In this document: piece after piece, positions 39,072 through 47,825 of the stretch
Layout of the letters: the number at the start of each line of letters is the position of its first letter
Position numbering within the stretch: position 1 is the stretch's first letter
Source of the DNA: Linyphia triangularis
Lineage: Eukaryota > Arthropoda > Arachnida > Araneae > Linyphiidae
Assembly (NCBI GenBank): GCA_963978545.1
Contig: OZ021732.1
Span: 27,186,123 to 27,250,122 of the forward strand
Length of the DNA: 64,000 bases
Direction: 5' to 3'
Notes under the pieces: model-generated
Told to the model about the DNA's origin: nothing
Databases searched by the model: none
What the model saw: only the letters and a program-made list of their open reading frames with translations
Program-made: the position numbers and the translations under genes

Positions 39072-39569
39072 TAAAATAAAAAATCTGTTAATAATATTTT
39101 GGAGCCTACTTGTTCACGAGATGAAAATAACATTTAAGCAGTGAATTCATTTAGTTTCATATTTTGCTTAATGCCTAGATATTTTCCTATGAATAACTTT
39201 GCCAAGCCTTTTATGAATTAGCACACAAAACTTGATAATTAATATTTTACAATGTTTTCTTGAAATGCCTAATCTTTCCTAAAAAAAGCACTCATCAATT
39301 TAAAAATGAAAATTTTAAAAACATAAAAAAATATCAGATGTTTTATTCACCAACTGTCTAAATAAGATATTTTGTTTTGGCATCACTATTTTTTATTATG
39401 ATATATACTATAAAATCACTAAAAGTATTTTGTTTGGTAGGTCCTTATTCTCAGATATGTTCTTTATTTTATATTTATTTGATAACGCAATTGTATTTTT
39501 ATTTCAGGCGATTATGTTCTACTTGACGGAAAGAAAGGAACAATTCAGCGATTGCCTCAACCAGGATAG
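285..39569 (+). CDS. Phosphoenolpyruvate synthase / rifampicin phosphotransferase-like protein, 36 exons, 5'-partial
   Basis: Exons: 285-398, 1242-1357, 1439-1497, 1574-1626, 5763-5884, 12085-12229, 13041-13102, 14291-14403, 15333-15433, 15514-15552, 16879-17006, 17496-17566, 17851-17915, 18109-18256, 19577-19694, 21246-21346, 22149-22220, 22936-23042, 23135-23207, 25140-25244, 26875-27039, 27564-27698, 29404-29488, 30826-30914, 31000-31062, 31386-31478, 31585-31644, 32200-32297, 32391-32454, 34195-34358, 34562-34640, 36162-36222, 37536-37612, 37689-37791, 38585-38659, 39508-39569. All have AG/GT borders and the phases agree throughout: 3,385 nt, i.e. one leftover base, 1,127 codons and TAG. 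The first exon begins inside a codon, so the start lies upstream. The family moves phosphate from ATP through a histidine to an acceptor (pyruvate, or a drug hydroxyl in rifampicin phosphotransferase). The ATP-binding signatures and the phospho-His motif are intact, so the enzyme looks active. The acceptor is unknown. The family is typical of bacteria; the introns exclude bacterial contamination. Confidence 0.9.
1825..2447. mobile_element. 623-bp hAT-type MITE with 8-bp target-site duplication
   Basis: The left end reads CAGGGCCTATTCTAA and the right end TTAGAATAGGCCTTG, forming inverted repeats (13 of 15 matching). It is flanked by a perfect 8-bp direct repeat GTATGAGG at 1817-1824 and 2448-2455. 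CAGGG-type termini plus an 8-bp duplication are hallmarks of hAT elements. Both ends carry several copies of the short subterminal motif GGGCAGTCGTAAA. No transposase is present, so it is non-autonomous. It sits in intron 4. Confidence 0.85.
2458..4707. mobile_element. 2.25-kb TIR element with 6-bp flanking repeat (GAGGTC)
   Basis: A perfect 12-bp inverted repeat CAGGGCTGCCAC / GTGGCAGCCCTG bounds the element, and GAGGTC occurs on both sides (2452-2457 and 4708-4713). The motif GGCTACTAAAGC(G/A)ACTATTTT is present near both ends in the same orientation (about 2488-2510 and 4660-4682), which is unusual for a TIR element. The interior contains further decayed ends of another family (AGGGAAATGTCAGGGAATTT-like, about 3150-3240 and 4130-4200) and a tandem duplication. 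No intact transposase was recognised. The superfamily is uncertain; a hAT relative is likely. Confidence 0.75.
3476..3817. repeat. Tandem duplication, period 171 bp, two copies
   Basis: The stretch beginning ATTATTTCTATTAGATTTTT at 3476 recurs at 3647. Both copies share the run CATCCTTTACAGA(C/T)ATGATTAT and the TTGCGTTTTTT segment. Copies differ at many positions, so the duplication is old. It lies inside the 2458-4707 element. Confidence 0.7.
5238..5652. mobile_element. Foldback MITE, copy 1 (about 410 bp palindrome)
   Basis: The left half starts GGCAATTCTCTGCTG and contains GAGACATTTTGGCT and TTCTACTCGTAA. The right half contains the reverse complements, including TTACGAGTAGAAAT, AGCCAAAATGTC and CAGAGAATTGC. 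The centre is a tight hairpin around 5445 built from CCAACGCA and TGCGTTGG arms. The unit can therefore fold along almost its whole length. A related copy lies at 53069-53490. No target-site duplication could be fixed with confidence. Confidence 0.7.
6381..6417 (+). repeat. Poly(A) tract, about 37 bp
   Basis: An uninterrupted A run just inside the left end of the 4.78-kb hAT-like element. Other long homopolymers in the window are T at 39034-39070, A at 44231-44260 and G at 2391-2403. Confidence 0.9.
7322..7765 (+). repeat. Internal dispersed duplication, copy A
   Basis: Matches copy B at 9569-9990 over about 430 bp with scattered substitutions and indels. Shared landmarks are TTTACAAAATGTAATAT, ATATTTCATTTTTG(A/T)CCGAATGATC, GATATTTTATGTAATTATCAAAG-like sequence and ATCATAGCC at the end. 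Both copies lie in direct orientation in the 6279-11058 element. Confidence 0.75.
9569..9990 (+). repeat. Internal dispersed duplication, copy B
   Basis: Direct-orientation partner of 7322-7765. It has lost a short piece present in copy A after the ATTATCAAAGTAA landmark. The divergence suggests duplication before or soon after insertion of the host element. Confidence 0.75.
13483..13791 (+). repeat. Tandem duplication, period 154 bp, two copies
   Basis: The unit beginning ATTGCCAAATGTTGGATTT at 13485 recurs at 13639 as ATTGCCAAATGTTTGATTT. Both units end with a CAAATAAACATACTTTATCACA stretch. Few differences separate the copies, so this is a recent duplication. It lies in intron 7 and does not touch an exon. 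Confidence 0.85.
18473..18885. mobile_element. 413-bp candidate MITE with CAGGGTTCATA inverted ends
   Basis: The left end is CAGGGTTCATAAGCC and the right end GAGTATGAACCCTG, an 11-bp inverted repeat. The left part carries CAGGGAATTCTCAGGGGAAAA and similar motifs seen in other TE fragments of this window. No target-site duplication is visible, so the boundaries are less secure than for the other elements. It lies in intron 14. Confidence 0.55.
20118..20270. repeat. Foldback palindrome in intron 15
   Basis: Arms at 20147-20188 and 20200-20241 are nearly perfect inverted repeats (landmarks TTGAAACTA / TAGTTTCAA and AATAAAATTCA / TGAATTTTATT) around an 11-bp loop. Weaker pairing reaches 20118-20270. 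A related palindrome with the same core AATAAAATT...AATTTTATT is at about 29900-30090. Likely a MITE family without coding capacity. Confidence 0.7.
23208..25139. other. Intron 19, no gene seen
   Basis: AT-rich intron sequence with long T tracts (for example 23272-23286 and 24222-24246). No exon, tRNA or clear TE border was recognised up to exon 20. The part from about 24660 on resembles 27840-28330 (shared short blocks around TTTATATGCATT and GACATTGA(G/A)TCT), so both may be remnants of one dispersed repeat family. Confidence 0.45.
27699..29403. other. Intron 22 with a short AGGGTTCCCA-ended repeat
   Basis: No exon is seen. At 28751-28983 a small unit starts AGGGTTCCCACAGTCC and ends AATGGGAACCTT, giving partial inverted ends. 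Its interior repeats GGTCCTTGAAAGTCCTTGAA in direct orientation near both ends. No target-site duplication is evident. Similar decayed pieces occur around 30230 and 37080. Confidence 0.45.
35105..35600 (-). pseudogene. Tc1-like transposase relic (C-terminal part)
   Basis: Read on the - strand, the open stretch 35387-35569 gives FHIFDKGSVTSKWFRDKVLE and then a LMDCNVAPY segment, which corresponds to the DDNA.CH region of Tc1-family transposases with the His-containing part altered. Beyond an in-frame stop it continues with FLESEDI and WPANSPGFN, matching the 'WP..SPDLNPIE' block that carries the third acidic catalytic residue. Stops and frameshifts show it is dead. The N-terminal DNA-binding half is missing. 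It lies in intron 31 of the PEP-synthase-like gene, antisense to it. Confidence 0.75.
37206..37229 (+). repeat. (TTA)n microsatellite
   Basis: About eight TTA units in intron 32. A shorter AAT run is at 25758-25775. Confidence 0.85.
37536..39569 (+). other. Phosphohistidine swivel domain with catalytic His (exons 33-36)
   Basis: Residues about 1022-1127. The sequence runs GIPVSQGVAKGYARV, then LITYCTDIGWSPYFP, then ELGGLISHGAVVSREYG. It ends with a GDYVLLDGKKGTIQ-type strand and the stop TAG at 39567-39569. This is the PEP-utilising-enzyme mobile domain. The His in LISHGA (residue 1082 of the visible protein) is the phosphate carrier, with the usual SREYGLP motif after it. The His codon lies at the exon 34 end (37788-37790), just before a split Gly codon, and the rest of the motif is in exon 35. 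Length and layout match a complete domain. Confidence 0.9.
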
Positions 39570-39680
39570 TAGTTAAAACTAAAAACAATCACTAATTTAT
39601 GTTTAAAATGTTTGTTTTTTTTAAATCTTAAATCATTGTCTATTTTTTACCCCTTCTTACACTTTATAATATAAATCTAA

Positions 39681-39686
39681 AATAAA
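39681..39686 (+). terminator. Polyadenylation signal of the PEP-synthase-like gene
   Basis: AATAAA lies 112 bp after the stop codon in AT-rich sequence, followed by further A-rich and GT-containing sequence. It is the first canonical hexamer after the stop and a sensible 3' end. The 3'UTR would be about 130 bp. Confidence 0.6.
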
Positions 39687-40062
39687 ATATTTTTCATAAA
39701 AATACGTAGTTTGTTTTTTCTTTTGAGATATATTTTAATTTTTATAAGCTTGAATACCTATGCTTTGTTAAAAAATTCACTATAAATGAATATATTTTAA
39801 CAATAAATTTATTAATCTATAGTTATAACATCTTAATCCTTAGATATAATCTAATGGATCGAAGTGTTACAAAAATCGTAAATATTTTTCAAGAACTCTT
39901 TCTTTGTCACAGTGCCTCTTCAAAAGTAATCTTGATTAGTTTAAGACTGCTTACTGTAAAGCATAATTTATACAATACAGTTAAAAATAAAAAGACATAG
40001 TAAATTAAGCTTATGTAATAATTATTTTACTTAAAATGATCTTAATTTAAAAATACTATTTG

Positions 40063-40395
40063 TACACTGATGCTTCACAGTTTGCTGTCGGGAGCTGCTT
40101 AACTTGATCCACTAAAAACCTATAACATTTACTAAGTTCAAAAGAAATGGTCCGATATTGAACAAGAGGTTTTTCACATCACATGGGCTTAAAGTGCTTT
40201 GAAACAATTTTCAAAGCAGAATATTCCTAATAACTGACCATAACCCTCTTGTATTCGTTTCAGACTTCGTTCCCCAAAACCCTAAACTCCAAAGTTGGGC
40301 TTTAGGGCGTTAGCTCTTCAATATTTAAATCTTAAAATAACTTATTTCAAAGCTCAGAAGTTAGGCAATGCTGATGCTCTATCTAGTGGGCCGTA
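40063..40395 (+). pseudogene. Decayed Ty3/gypsy retrotransposon RNase H fragment
   Basis: Pieces in shifting frames spell YTDASQFAVG (RNase H first Asp at 40069-40071), a WALKCFET-like helix, a TDHNPL motif (Asp at 40236-40238) and GNADALS at the end. These are in the order found in gypsy-type pol RNase H domains. Stops and frameshifts interrupt it. No LTRs or integrase were recognised. It starts about 490 bp after the stop codon of the upstream gene. Confidence 0.75.
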
Positions 40396-40974
40396 TGACT
40401 TATATTGGGGCTTTTAGCTGACCTCATACACCAATATATGTCTCTTTGATTATTATGATTTAACAATACATAACCTTTAGGAAAACTGAAAAAAAAAATA
40501 TTAATTTTTCATCTTAATAAAATTATATTTGATATTTTTTTTAATAATTAAAAAATAATTTTTTTTAATAGTAAATCAGTTTAAAGTGAATCTTTTGTTC
40601 CAATATGGTAATGGGACTTGACCTAATATTTAATAAAAATATTTAAACTGTACTTCCAGATTACTCTGTTTTAGTCGATATCAATTGCGAGACAATGGAT
40701 GGCTTTCGAAATCGTTCAGTTTATTTTATTATAGAGTCGATGTTTGTCTGAGTATTTGTTGCAGCTTATCTTAATAAATTGTCCAAATGAGATTCAGTTA
40801 AGTTATTCCTTTATTTGTTCTGGATGAAAACCATCTTGCTGAAAGCTTCTTCACGTAGTTTCTATGGGCACCTGGTGGAGAACTTTGTTCTACATAGTTA
40901 ACGCATACTATTTCGGGCAAATTACAGTTGTGGAAAAAAAAAATTATACTGTGAAATTGATTTTTTTTTCTATA

Positions 40975-41036
40975 CTGCCGGCAAGCCGTAGAAAAATCTG
41001 AGGGACAAATCTGGCCTGCGGGCCGCGTTGTGGCTA
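40975..41036. repeat. Right end of an hAT (Charlie-like) element
   Basis: GGCCTGCGGGCCGCGTTGTGGCTAACGCTG-like sequence is GC-rich against an AT-rich background and ends in CTAACGCTG, i.e. CAGCGTTAG on the other strand. GGCCCGCAGGCC next to a CAG terminus is a typical hAT end. The matching left end was not found. Confidence 0.45.
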
Positions 41037-42369
41037 ACGCTGATCTAGACTGTGAAAACTATGCACAATATCTCGCTTTTAAGTTTAATTGAACAATTTT
41101 TTTTTTTTTTGAGTATTAAAGATTCCCATGGGGGGCGCCTACAGGATGGTGCAAGGAGGTGCATTTGCACCCCTAGCTCTTGAAAATAAATAATAAGAAA
41201 TAAAAAAACCGGGGGAGGGGGGGGGGGGTTGGCTGCTAGGTGTAAATTCCAAGATAAAAAAAAGCACATAAATCTACATCATTTCCTATGTAGTTCTCAA
41301 AATAATAGGAAAATGTTTAGATTTTTATGTCATATACTATCTTGAAATCTATTTTTAGAATTCAGTTGAACATATCCAAACACTGCCTATAAGCTAGGTG
41401 TTTCATTTTGAATTTTTTTTTAATTATTTCCGAAACTTGGAAGAAATAAAATGTTACTCTTATGTATTTTTGCATCTTAGTGTTCCTCTGTTCTAAACAC
41501 TGTCTCTTGAATGCAGTGAAATCTAGTTGGATGATAAAAAAAATCGTTAAAAATTTATTTTTTAATATTTTTTCTCTTTAACAGAGTTGCGCTATCAAAA
41601 ATATATACCATGAATTTTTTTAACTATTCTCACTTAATAGTTATAATGCATAATTATTAATTAACATTTCTGAAATATTAATAATTTTGATAAAAATCCA
41701 GTCTCGCACCCGCCTGCAAATATTCCTGGCGATGTACATGAGACTTTGCGTTCACGAATGATCGTGAAAAGTGTGTGTGGTGGGGGGGGGGGGAGGGGAG
41801 GATCGCATGTTTCCGCTTGCATTAGTATTTTATATCACGGGCTGCCACTGACATCGCCATTGATTACTTTTTCCAGTTATGTCATGTATATTTTCTATGT
41901 CGTCCAGTACACTACCCAAGCAACACACTCATGTTGTTTCTATGTGGTTTTTTGGTGGATACGTTGAAAGTGAGAAAGGCACATTGTAACCACATTGTAT
42001 CAATGTGCAATTCCAATGCATTTTTAAGGAAGCTGATATTTTATAACAGATATTAGCATAAATCAATTTATCTCGTATAGTTTTTAGGGGTTTTAATTAT
42101 GTAGTACGAATAAAGTCAGAATTTCGTTTTCTTCACTTTTCTAATGTGATATCACAATGTTGTTTCAATGTGATATTTCAACCAGACATGAAACAAGTGT
42201 CTTCTTTGGTTTTTGGAAAACCCCAATCCTGTCCAAGAATCATATTAATTGAAAACTTTGGTAAAAGCAATTTATGAAAGCAAAAAAAAAAAAATCCGTT
42301 TACTGAACGTGGTTTTATAATATTGCATCAACGTGATAATTCAACTATACTTCAACAATTCACCACTGA

Positions 42370-42500
42370 TCCACGATTTCCATCATCCGACGCATGCGCA
42401 ATACGCTTTTACCTTTCAGTGATGACGTAGCTAGCGTCACTTTTGAACTTGATTTGAAACTTGACGTTGTCTGTTGACAAATGGATTAATGCCTTTTCTG
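42370..42500 (+). promoter_or_regulatory. Promoter-like segment and first exon of an unidentified transcript
   Basis: An island richer in GC than its surroundings contains GACGCATGCGCAATACGC (an NRF1-type GCATGCGC core at about 42394) and TGATGACGTAGC with GCGTCA (CRE/ATF-like). About 75 bp later a consensus donor CTG|GTAAGT occurs at 42500/42501. There is no TATA box. The only ATGs before the donor give a 2-codon frame (ATG GAT TAA) and ATGCCTTTTCTG. This looks like a TATA-less housekeeping-type promoter; it could serve a noncoding RNA or, less likely, a distant first exon of mRpL19. Confidence 0.4.
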
Positions 42501-44225
42501 GTAAGTTTTCTTCATTACATTATTAATTTGTACTCTATTATTTAGCGGTTTTCTAAATTAGATGTTTTTCTATTTATAAATGAAATTAGATAATGAATGA
42601 TGTTCTTATCAGTGAGGTTTGTTGATTTTTGGGACACACGTGTGACATAAATAAACCTAAGGTTATATTTCACTTGTTTTGTATGAGCTATAAAACTGAA
42701 TGGGCTGTCTTGTAAAAGTATGTTTTTCTAAAACGATTGATCACTGAGAATTAAACATGCTGTATAAATATTATTTCTATACTTGTTGAAAGAATTTTTG
42801 CGGTAATTAAATGAACTGATTCAGTTAAAAAAAATCTCCACCGTAATAGGGATCGGGACAACAGAGCCAGTAATTTATTTCAGGTGGAATACAGATGTAG
42901 TATAGAACATTTCTTAATGTTATATAATATAATTGAAAGTTATGTGATTTTCCACACCCGTAGTCTCTTTAACATGTTCAATTCGATCACACATCTGGAA
43001 ATTTGAAGAAAATTTGCTGTAAAATCAGGGAATTTTTAAAAATCTATCAGGGTATTATCAGAAAACTTTTTTCCTGAATTTTGTGGCCACTGTGTAATGT
43101 GTTGTTTTAATTAATGTAAAATTAAATGTTTATTTAAAAATATAGCTGCAAAATGAACTGATGTTTTGTGTGCAAAAAATGAATTTCTTTCGTTAATTTT
43201 CTTTTTCAAGCAGTGATGGATAACAAATTGAGAATTTCTCTCTATCCCACCTGGTAATCAAATCGATATTTCAAAGTAAGGTTTAAAAAAGACGTCATCA
43301 GTGTAAATATATACATGTACATAAGGATGATACATTTTATAATAGTTAACATATTTTCAGCTTACTGCCTCCATGTACAACCCTGTGGAACAGGTAGTGC
43401 CTGGAATCTGATCGCTGGCCCCTAACAACTGAATCCTATCCTTTTCAGGTACTGTGGTAAATTGAAAAGATGCAGTACAGTATAGCATATTTCGCTATTT
43501 AAAAATTTACAAAAAGAACTTTCTAAAAAACTAAAATTAGAAAGTGGAATTCTTTTGCAAAAAAAAAATTGTTAATTTTTTTTTTAAATCTCCCTTTTTG
43601 TTATACAGTCGAACAGGGTTGGCATGGTTTAAACCAAATAGTTTTTTTTCTCTTTTTAAAGACTAATTTAAAATTGCATTTTTTTTTTGTTTATTTATAA
43701 TTAGATTTTTTAAATTATTTGTTGTAAATAACTTTTTTAAATAAATCTTATAATGAAAGTCTATAGAACTTTTTATAAGTATCAAAAATAACTTTTTATA
43801 TTAATCTAAGTGTTTTATTACTGTTTTATAATAATATTCAAAATTATTAATTAAAATTAAATTATATGCTGCATTTTAAATTTGTTTGTGAAATAGAGGT
43901 TTTGTGCTTAAATAACTTATTTCTAAACCTTAAAAATATAATTATGTATAACTTATCACCATTACTGATGAATCTAAGAGCAATATTCCATGTAGAAGTA
44001 GAAAACAATTACTATTGTATTATGTTTTTTTAAATCCAATGGAAACTATATATCTCTAAATATAATATTAAAATTTAATGATTTAATTGTTCACATAAGT
44101 AGCAAATGTTTATTTACTTAGTGTAAATTATTTTCAGAAGATATATTATTTGTTATTTGAAAATTTATTATTCTAGTTAATGTAAAATTTTATTTATAAA
44201 TATGTATACATTTTAATTAGAAAAG

Positions 44226-44264
<39 letters not shown>

Positions 44265-46640
44265 TTTTTTTTTTTTTAAACAACACAAAAAAAACATTTT
44301 TTGGGGCAGGGAGGGGTCCAACTCTGCGGCCAAATCTCATTAACACGAAGTCGCTGGGGCCGTTGAAATTGTTTGTGCTAACTGAATAAATTAACGTCAA
44401 GTTTTAAATACGGGGAACTGCTTTTTTCTTTGCGTTAAACGGGAGTTCAGGTTAACGGATTTCACATTAACAGGGTTTGACTGTACCAAAGTTATATTTG
44501 GGAATACTTTTTAGAATAAATTTACTTATTGTATTAGAATTGAACATTCTTTTTTTTTTTCAGTGTTCTGTGGACTTGCTTATTTCACCTTTGTTAGAGC
44601 TGTTGTACTTAAACAGTGTGGCTACAGAACCTGGAAATCAAGAAACTTTTCGATTGTGGAAAAAATCAGGGAATTTTTTTAATATTCAGGAAAATTTACT
44701 GTTACTGTTTAGGGTATGTTTATCCATTATCCCTAATTTGGTACCATTTTCCTGAAGATTTGCTGTGATAATCATTAGAAGTTTTAATGTTATGGAATAA
44801 TTTTAACTTTTAACTACCACCAAACCTATTTTTAAAAAATTGGCATATTATCTCTTTAGCATACATGTTCTATTCGATAAGTGTGTCAACATATCTGAAA
44901 AAATTGGGGGAATTCGGAAAAAGTTTACAGGAAAGGAATTTTTTAGAAATCTGTCAGGGAACTTTTTACCTGAATTTTGTGGCCATCATGTTAAATGACA
45001 CTGATAGTTCTTTTGATAATCCTCTATAATTTATATATTAAGTATAATTTTTTTATTCTTTTTAAATTAGTTTTGCTGTTGTGAACATGTCTGAATTATG
45101 GCAGTATTATAACAAGGCTGCTAGTGGCGTTTACTAAAGTGACTATTTTAGCCTCCAGAAAACTTTTTTTGGTAAGAAAAATATCGGTACTTACGTGTTA
45201 ACGCCACTGTAGCTACAGATTTGACGGTTTTTCAGTGCCGCCAATAAAGAGCAATCTTGTTGTTCGCATGCAGTTATCTTTTGGATTCTTTGTAAGTATA
45301 AAACTCTAATTCCTTGTAAGTAATTAAAAACCGCCAAATCTGTAGCTGCGGTGGCGTTAATACGCAAGTACCAAAATATCCTAATTGACTATTTTAACCT
45401 CCAGGCAACTATGTAATGAAAAAAGGGCTCCTAACTTTGAACTGGAAACCAATAGAAAGCATGGCTTCAATTTGGTTGCAGCAGCTCATTTAATTTATCC
45501 TCAAAGTAGTAAAAAGGGTTTTTGAATTTAAAGCTAAATTTGTATGATACAGTAAATTTTTCTAAAAGTATACCTAAGAGTAAAAGGCAACTAAGTTGTT
45601 TCAATCTAGAATTTTCAAAAATTATAATTGGTTTCCTATTGAAATATAACATTAATTAAAAACCTATATTATATGTTTTTCCTTTAAATTTTTCTACTCT
45701 TCATTTTAGTTTTCAAATACTGGGTGGGAGTAGGCAACATTGGTATTCTGCATCTGCCTTCGAATTTTTTTTACATAATCTACTTTTGATTAAACTATAT
45801 TGTGTATCGTCATTGCATGATATTCTGAAATAAGTCTGTTATTGCCTTAAATGGTCGTGTGATCTTTGGTCAGTCCAATGTGCAAACCATAATATGAAGG
45901 GTGCTTCTGCATACTGGCATTGACTTAAAACCATCCAAAACAAGGGGATCGCTTTCAACGCGAGAGAGGGATTTTTTTAAGTCATAAAAAAGGGATATTA
46001 TCTTGATTAATATATTCAATCTTTGAATTTGGTTGGCGATTTAAGTAGCAGAGTTGGATTTGAGCATTTTTACACGTCGTATTTCTTTATTATTATTTTT
46101 GGCATGGTGTCTACTTTTAAAAATTGGAAAACAGTTATATCTATATAAATATATGTTTGAATGCTTTATTGTATTAAATAAAGGTAATTTTATTTTAGAG
46201 ATTATGAAAACAACCAATGAGGAGGCGAAAGAAGCTCGTGGAGTGACATTAAGGCTGCTGATTGTGACAGAGATGTGGAATATTTTTGGGAATGATATTG
46301 TGGATTGTAAACATGGATTATAACATATGGTTCACAAACTTAAATAATTGTTTTGTATCTCCTTTCTTATTTTACTGTCATTAAATGGGGTCTTGAAGTT
46401 AAGATCCTACTGTTGCTCTGAATGGGATATGTCATTAAAAATTAGCACATATATATTTAATCATCTTATAATTTTCTATTTGCTGGTTTAAAGTGTGAAC
46501 TTAGAAACAATTTGAAAGGTATTTATACCTATGTAATTGTGTTAGGACTATGTCTGTTACTGTTACATGTAATTATTAATATTTGTTTTATTAACATTTG
46601 TTTTAATGTTATGCATGCTATTTTTGAAATAAAATTATTT
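42400..46640 (+). ncRNA. Putative spliced transcript of unknown function inside the TIR element
   Basis: After the donor at 42501, exon-like blocks with good acceptor/donor pairs appear: about 43213-43252 (ends CCACCTG|GTAATC), 43361-43393 (acceptor TATTTTCAG, donor GTAGTG), a block starting at 44573 (long T tract then CAG) and a terminal block from 46199 (TTTTATTTTAG). AATAAA follows at 46628-46633. The terminal block is open for about 40 codons to TAA at 46321-46323. I could not join the blocks into one convincing long frame, so a noncoding RNA or a decayed gene is more likely than a conserved protein. No homology recognised. Confidence 0.25.
45186..45372. mobile_element. 187-bp palindromic MITE with 8-bp target-site duplication
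   Basis: Terminal inverted repeats GGTACTTACGTGTTAACGCC / GGCGTTAATACGCAAGTACC extend inward over about 45 bp with few mismatches. The perfect 8-bp repeat AAAATATC flanks it (45178-45185 and 45373-45380). It has no coding capacity. It is inserted in an older fragment (about 45108-45450) that resembles the left end of the 2458-4707 element: GGCAACTAT, AATGAAAAAAGGGC and GACTATTTTA are shared. Confidence 0.85.
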
Positions 46641-47221
46641 TGAACATTATGATTTATTTTTACAGTTTAAAAATATATATGTATAATTTTTATTCAAATT
46701 TGATTAGTTCAGAGATAATTAAGAAGCAAATATTATAATTAATTTTAATTGTGGTTCATTGGAGCAAAATTAAATTTTTGTACAGAATAATCCTCTGCAT
46801 ATAAAAGGAAAGTTTAATTTTTCACAAAATGATATACTACCTACTAAAAGATGATACATTGTGTAACAGTAGTTGGAAACTCATAAAGCCAATACTTGGA
46901 AAATATTCTAGTTTTAACTTTTTCTTTTCATTAAATGAGAGTTTCTATAATGCATATACTCTTAAACTTTACAGTGCTAATAAAACTAAACACATTCATG
47001 TGAAAAAAATGTGTCAAAACAAGCGCTTAGGAAAGTAGGCAGGATACATTCGCTTCCAAATTTTTTCTGTTATCTATTAAAATACAAAAATCAATAATTT
47101 GTTTTGCTTAAAATTGCAACTTTAAATGGTATTTTGAATTTTAATTTCATAACCCCTTCCAAAAAATATGAGCAATGTGAATATGAAAAATATGAGCAAT
47201 ACTGTTTTAACATGGGTGTTC

Positions 47222-47511
47222 CACATTGTTACCACATGATAGTGTTAACTTTTACCAATGTTGTTTAAATATGAATCTTCCACATGAGTGTTCAATCTGA
47301 TTCTTGCCAATGTTGTTTCAAGACATACTTTCCAGAAAAACTGTTTCTACAGCACTAGTTCTTGGGCTCAAGAACTATAGTGCTGTAAAAACAGCATTAT
47401 GGGATGTGTGTCTTGAAACAACATTGGCAAGATTCAATATTGAACACTCATGTGGAAGATTCATGTTTAAACAACATTGGTAAAAGTGAACACTATCATG
47501 TGGTAACAATG
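47222..47511. repeat. 290-bp palindrome
   Basis: The two halves are near-perfect inverted repeats about 47366/47367 (centre TTCTTGGGCTCAAGAA). Arm landmarks are GCCAATGTTGTTTCAAGACA and its inverse, and TTACCACATGATAGTG and its inverse. It sits at the inner border of the long right subterminal array of the 41922-47832 element. Confidence 0.85.
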
Positions 47512-47825
47512 GGATGCATCCATGTTGAAACAACATTGACATTCAACGTGGAAACCACATTGGCAAAAATGAACACTCTCACGTGGAAACAATGTGACAA
47601 ATCCACGTTGAACCAATATTGACATTCAACATTGAAACCACGTGGGCAATAGCTAGCATGTGGAAGCAGTGTGATATATCTACGTTGAAACAACGTTGGC
47701 ACTCAACATTGTATCCACGCTCCTTTAAGTGAACACTTCCGCTTGAAAACAACGTTGCAGTTCCACGTTGAAACAACATTGTGCATGTTGGTATTTAACG
47801 TTGACACCACATTGAAACAATATGG
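47512..47825. repeat. Degenerate minisatellite of a 'GTTGAAACAACATTGG' motif
   Basis: Variants of (A/C)ACGTTGAAACAACATTG recur about every 35-45 bp, alternating with GAACACTCTCACGTGGAAACAA-like spacers. At least eight copies are seen. Copies are too different for a CRISPR array, and the array lies in a eukaryotic TE end. Confidence 0.75.

Noticed and set aside
47400..47825. CRISPR-like spaced repeats
   Set aside because: Eukaryotic context, degenerate repeats in both orientations, no fixed spacer length; a transposon subterminal array fits better.
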